Translations under genes and position numbers: made by a program
Shown here: positions 14,191 through 15,996 of the stretch, piece after piece
How the letters are laid out: each line of letters opens with the position of its first letter
Numbering within the stretch: position 1 is the first letter of the stretch
Source: Methanocorpusculum sp.
GTDB lineage: Archaea > Halobacteriota > Methanomicrobia > Methanomicrobiales > Methanocorpusculaceae
NCBI GenBank assembly: GCA_029987245.1
Contig: DALTWG010000044.1
Location: forward strand, 1-15,996
DNA: 15,996 bases
Direction of reading: 5' to 3'
Notes under the pieces: model-generated
Databases searched by the model: none
The model's input: the letters and a program-made list of their open reading frames with translations, nothing else
What the model was told of the DNA's origin: nothing

Positions 14191-14556
14191 ATGCATGGCG
14201 GAGAAGAAATATTCAAATATAAACAGTGCCTTGTTCTTCGAACGGATTTAAAAATGAGCTGCGGCAAAATGTGCGCTCAGGCGGCCCATGCCTCCATCAG
14301 CTCCTATGAAAAAACATCGCTTGCCGACAGAAAAGAGTGGATGCGCGAAGGTATGAAAAAAGTCGCTCTCAAGGCCCCGGATGAGATGACGCTCTATAAA
14401 TTAAAGGCACAGGCGGAATTAATCGGTGTGCCCTGCGCGTTGATTATCGATGCAGGCATGACGGAAATTGCGCCCGGTTCTGTTACGGCGCTTGGCATCG
14501 GTCCTGCAAAACGCGAGATTATGGATAAGGTCACTGCTGAACTGAAGCTGTTATGA
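14191..14556 (+). CDS. pth2: Peptidyl-tRNA hydrolase, archaeal type (Pth2)
   Basis: Pth2 releases tRNA from peptidyl-tRNAs that drop off the ribosome. The 121-residue product has the family core: LVLRTDLKMSCGKMCAQAAHAS at residues 14-35, in which the lysine, the AQ and the His are conserved; KVALKAPDEMTLYKLKAQAE; and LIIDAGMTEIAPGSVTALGIGPA near the end. The length is normal, with about eight extra residues before the first strand. The start has no Shine-Dalgarno sequence, and a TATA box lies about 31 nt upstream, fitting leaderless translation. It overlaps truD by 4 nt (ATGA), so both tRNA-related genes are made together. Confidence 0.96.
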   Translation: MHGGEEIFKYKQCLVLRTDLKMSCGKMCAQAAHASISSYEKTSLADRKEWMREGMKKVALKAPDEMTLYKLKAQAELIGVPCALIIDAGMTEIAPGSVTALGIGPAKREIMDKVTAELKLL

Positions 14557-15812
14557 GGCAGTCTTTATATCCCCTGGAACAAAGCCTCGGTATGGGCTGG
14601 TATGCCTCGGATTCGGACGGTATCGGCGGTCATTTGCGCGAGACGCCGGAGGATTTCTGTGTTGAGGAAATCCCCGAATCATTCACGGGTCAGGGGCCGT
14701 ATGCTGTTGCAAAGCTGGTCAAAAAATCCTGGGAGCATCAGCATGCGATGAAAGAAATTGCCAGTCGTCTTCGCATCAGTTCCAAGCGTATCGGCTGGGC
14801 GGGGACAAAGGACCGCAATGCGGTGACTGCGCAGTATATTACGCTGTACAACATAACCCCGGAGGAGATTGCGGCTCTTTCTATTAAGGACATGGAACTG
14901 ACGTATATTGGTCAGCATCAGTCGGCTTTATCTTTGGGGCAGCTGCAGGGAAACCGCTTCGTTTTGCGTCTTCGGACCTGTTCAAATACGGAGGGCGTTG
15001 ATGAAATCTGCCGGGCCGTATCTGAAGGAATCCCGAATTATTACGGGCTGCAGCGGTTTGGCGCGCTTAAGCCGGTCACGCACCGGATGGGCTATCACAT
15101 TCTGCGCGGGGAGTATGAAGAGGCAGTGTGCCTCTATATCGGTGATGCTTTTCCTTATGAGTCTGATGAAATAAAAGCCGCCCGGCGCAGGTTTGCGGAG
15201 TCGATGGATGCAAAGGAAGCCCTTCATGCGCTTCCGGTCCATCTGTCGTTTGAGCGCATAATGCTTGATTCGCTGATGAAGAAAAAGGAGGACTATGGCG
15301 CGGCGCTTCAGTCTCTGCCGCCCAAGCTTCTTTCGATGTTTATTTCGGCATACCAGTCCTGGCTGTTTAATTTAGCGGTGAGCGCGCGCTGCGCCGGCAG
15401 CACGCCTTTTAGCGAGCCGCGCACGGGCGAGCATCTGATTTTTGCAAACGGCCGCATTGATACGGTGACGGAGAAAAATATGCCGGTTGCGCGCCAGCAT
15501 ATGAAGCGGGGCAGGTGCTTTATTGTGGGCTGGATGCCGGGAAAAACGCTTGGCGCGGCCCCGGGGCCTCTTGAGCAGGTGATGCTTGCGCAGATGAAAG
15601 ATGACGAAATCTGCGAAGCGGATTTCGGGCGGGCGGCTGAGTTCGCGGGCACGGCGTTTGACGGCAACAACCGCCGTATTTCGCTTTCGACGGAGGTTGA
15701 GGCAAAAGCGGACGGGGATATTGTCACGCTGCAGTTTGCGCTTCCGGCGGGGCACTATGCTACCACGGTTGCGCGCGAATTTATGAAAGCAGCGCCGGAA
15801 GAAATGGTGTAA
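14553..15812 (+). CDS. truD: tRNA pseudouridine(13) synthase TruD
   Basis: TruD converts uridine 13 of tRNA to pseudouridine; archaeal members may also act on other sites. The 419-residue product has the conserved motif RETPEDFCVEEIP near residues 29-41 and the catalytic segment GWAGTKDRNAVTAQ, with Asp87 as nucleophile. It also has the family block NYYGLQRFG at 162-170, and a C-terminal half with AYQSWLFN and LPAGHYATTVAREFM. Length fits archaeal TruD, which carries a larger insert (TRUD domain) than the bacterial enzyme. The ATG overlaps the pth2 stop, and no separate ribosome-binding site is needed if translation is coupled. It converges on a minus-strand gene whose stop lies 10 nt beyond. 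Confidence 0.96.
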   Translation: MRQSLYPLEQSLGMGWYASDSDGIGGHLRETPEDFCVEEIPESFTGQGPYAVAKLVKKSWEHQHAMKEIASRLRISSKRIGWAGTKDRNAVTAQYITLYNITPEEIAALSIKDMELTYIGQHQSALSLGQLQGNRFVLRLRTCSNTEGVDEICRAVSEGIPNYYGLQRFGALKPVTHRMGYHILRGEYEEAVCLYIGDAFPYESDEIKAARRRFAESMDAKEALHALPVHLSFERIMLDSLMKKKEDYGAALQSLPPKLLSMFISAYQSWLFNLAVSARCAGSTPFSEPRTGEHLIFANGRIDTVTEKNMPVARQHMKRGRCFIVGWMPGKTLGAAPGPLEQVMLAQMKDDEICEADFGRAAEFAGTAFDGNNRRISLSTEVEAKADGDIVTLQFALPAGHYATTVAREFMKAAPEEMV

Positions 15813-15822
15813 AAAAGGGGGT

Positions 15823-15996
15823 TCAGGTTCTGCGGCAGGCAAATAATGCCGCTGCGCAGCCTGTCAGAATTCCTGCAAGCGGAATCGGGGAGGCAGGAGC
15901 CTGTGTTTGTGTCGGAATTTCAGTCGGAAGTTCGGTTTGCACAGGGGCGGCAACCGGTGTTTCAGTCGGCAAAACTGCTGCAGTTTCAGTCGGGGT
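15823..15996 (-). CDS. C-terminus of a surface protein with Pro/Thr/Glu stalk and membrane anchor (partial)
   Basis: Reading the minus strand from the window edge to a TGA at 15823-15825 gives 57 residues. The first 35 are rich in Pro, Thr, Glu, Ala and Gln, with PTET/LPTE-type units repeated about every 9-14 residues. The last part, SPIPLAGILTGCAAALFACRRT, is one hydrophobic helix followed by two arginines. This is the usual end of archaeal cell-surface proteins: a Thr-rich, often glycosylated stalk and a C-terminal anchor with positive residues on the inside. It resembles, but does not clearly match, archaeosortase targets of the PGF-CTERM kind. The start and main domain lie beyond the window, so the function is unknown. 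Its T-rich repeats make the plus strand read as repeated TTTCAGTCGG. Confidence 0.75.
   Translation of the reverse strand, partial: TPTETAAVLPTETPVAAPVQTELPTEIPTQTQAPASPIPLAGILTGCAAALFACRRT

Noticed and set aside
15308..15842. Minus-strand frames of 139 and 156 residues
   Set aside because: Antisense to TruD, whose motifs are well conserved across the same stretch.

Overview
The window is a stretch of archaeal chromosome, most likely from a methanogen of the order Methanomicrobiales; Methanocorpusculum is a guess from gene style and composition. Three things point there. The RNA polymerase large subunits are split into B''/B' and A'/A'', with rpoH in front. One gene carries the eight-cysteine methanogenesis marker 9 domain. 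Several genes appear to have leaderless archaeal promoters.

Layout. 1-53 is a pure C homopolymer, probably an assembly artefact, that runs in frame into the remains of an O6-alkylguanine-DNA alkyltransferase gene (to 359). 360-1068 is a gene-free, G-poor and C-rich region with short repeats. A tRNA-Lys(UUU) follows (1069-1142), then a leader with small hairpins. The operon rpoH-rpoB2-rpoB1-rpoA1-rpoA2 (1437-9369) makes the core of RNA polymerase. Its genes are 1-8 nt apart or overlap by 4 nt, and it ends in a T-tract.

9412-11871, minus strand, is a three-gene overlapping operon: methanogenesis marker 9 protein, a CitG-like (triphosphoribosyl-dephospho-CoA synthase family) protein and a DUF447 protein. 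It probably works on a methanogenesis cofactor or modification. Divergent from it is a small HTH plus coiled-coil protein (11968-12537).

12538-12970 holds a roughly 313-bp near-palindromic repeat element with perfect 20-nt terminal inverted repeats, inner GC-rich hairpins and helically phased GCAGATT units. After it come an iron-sulfur flavoprotein (Isf-like) gene and an FMN split-barrel (PPOX-fold) gene, both on the minus strand and separated by a cluster of hairpins resembling IS200/IS605 ends. On the plus strand pth2 and truD (14191-15812) overlap by 4 nt. The right edge carries the C-terminus of a minus-strand surface protein with Pro/Thr/Glu repeats and a membrane anchor.

Most of the window is housekeeping. 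The less explained parts are the palindromic element and its shared terminal motif GTAACTATTC, the marker 9/CitG/DUF447 operon, the histone-tail-like N-terminus of RNA polymerase A'', and the hairpin cluster at 13585-13660. I did not see a convincing new defence or mobile system with its own genes.
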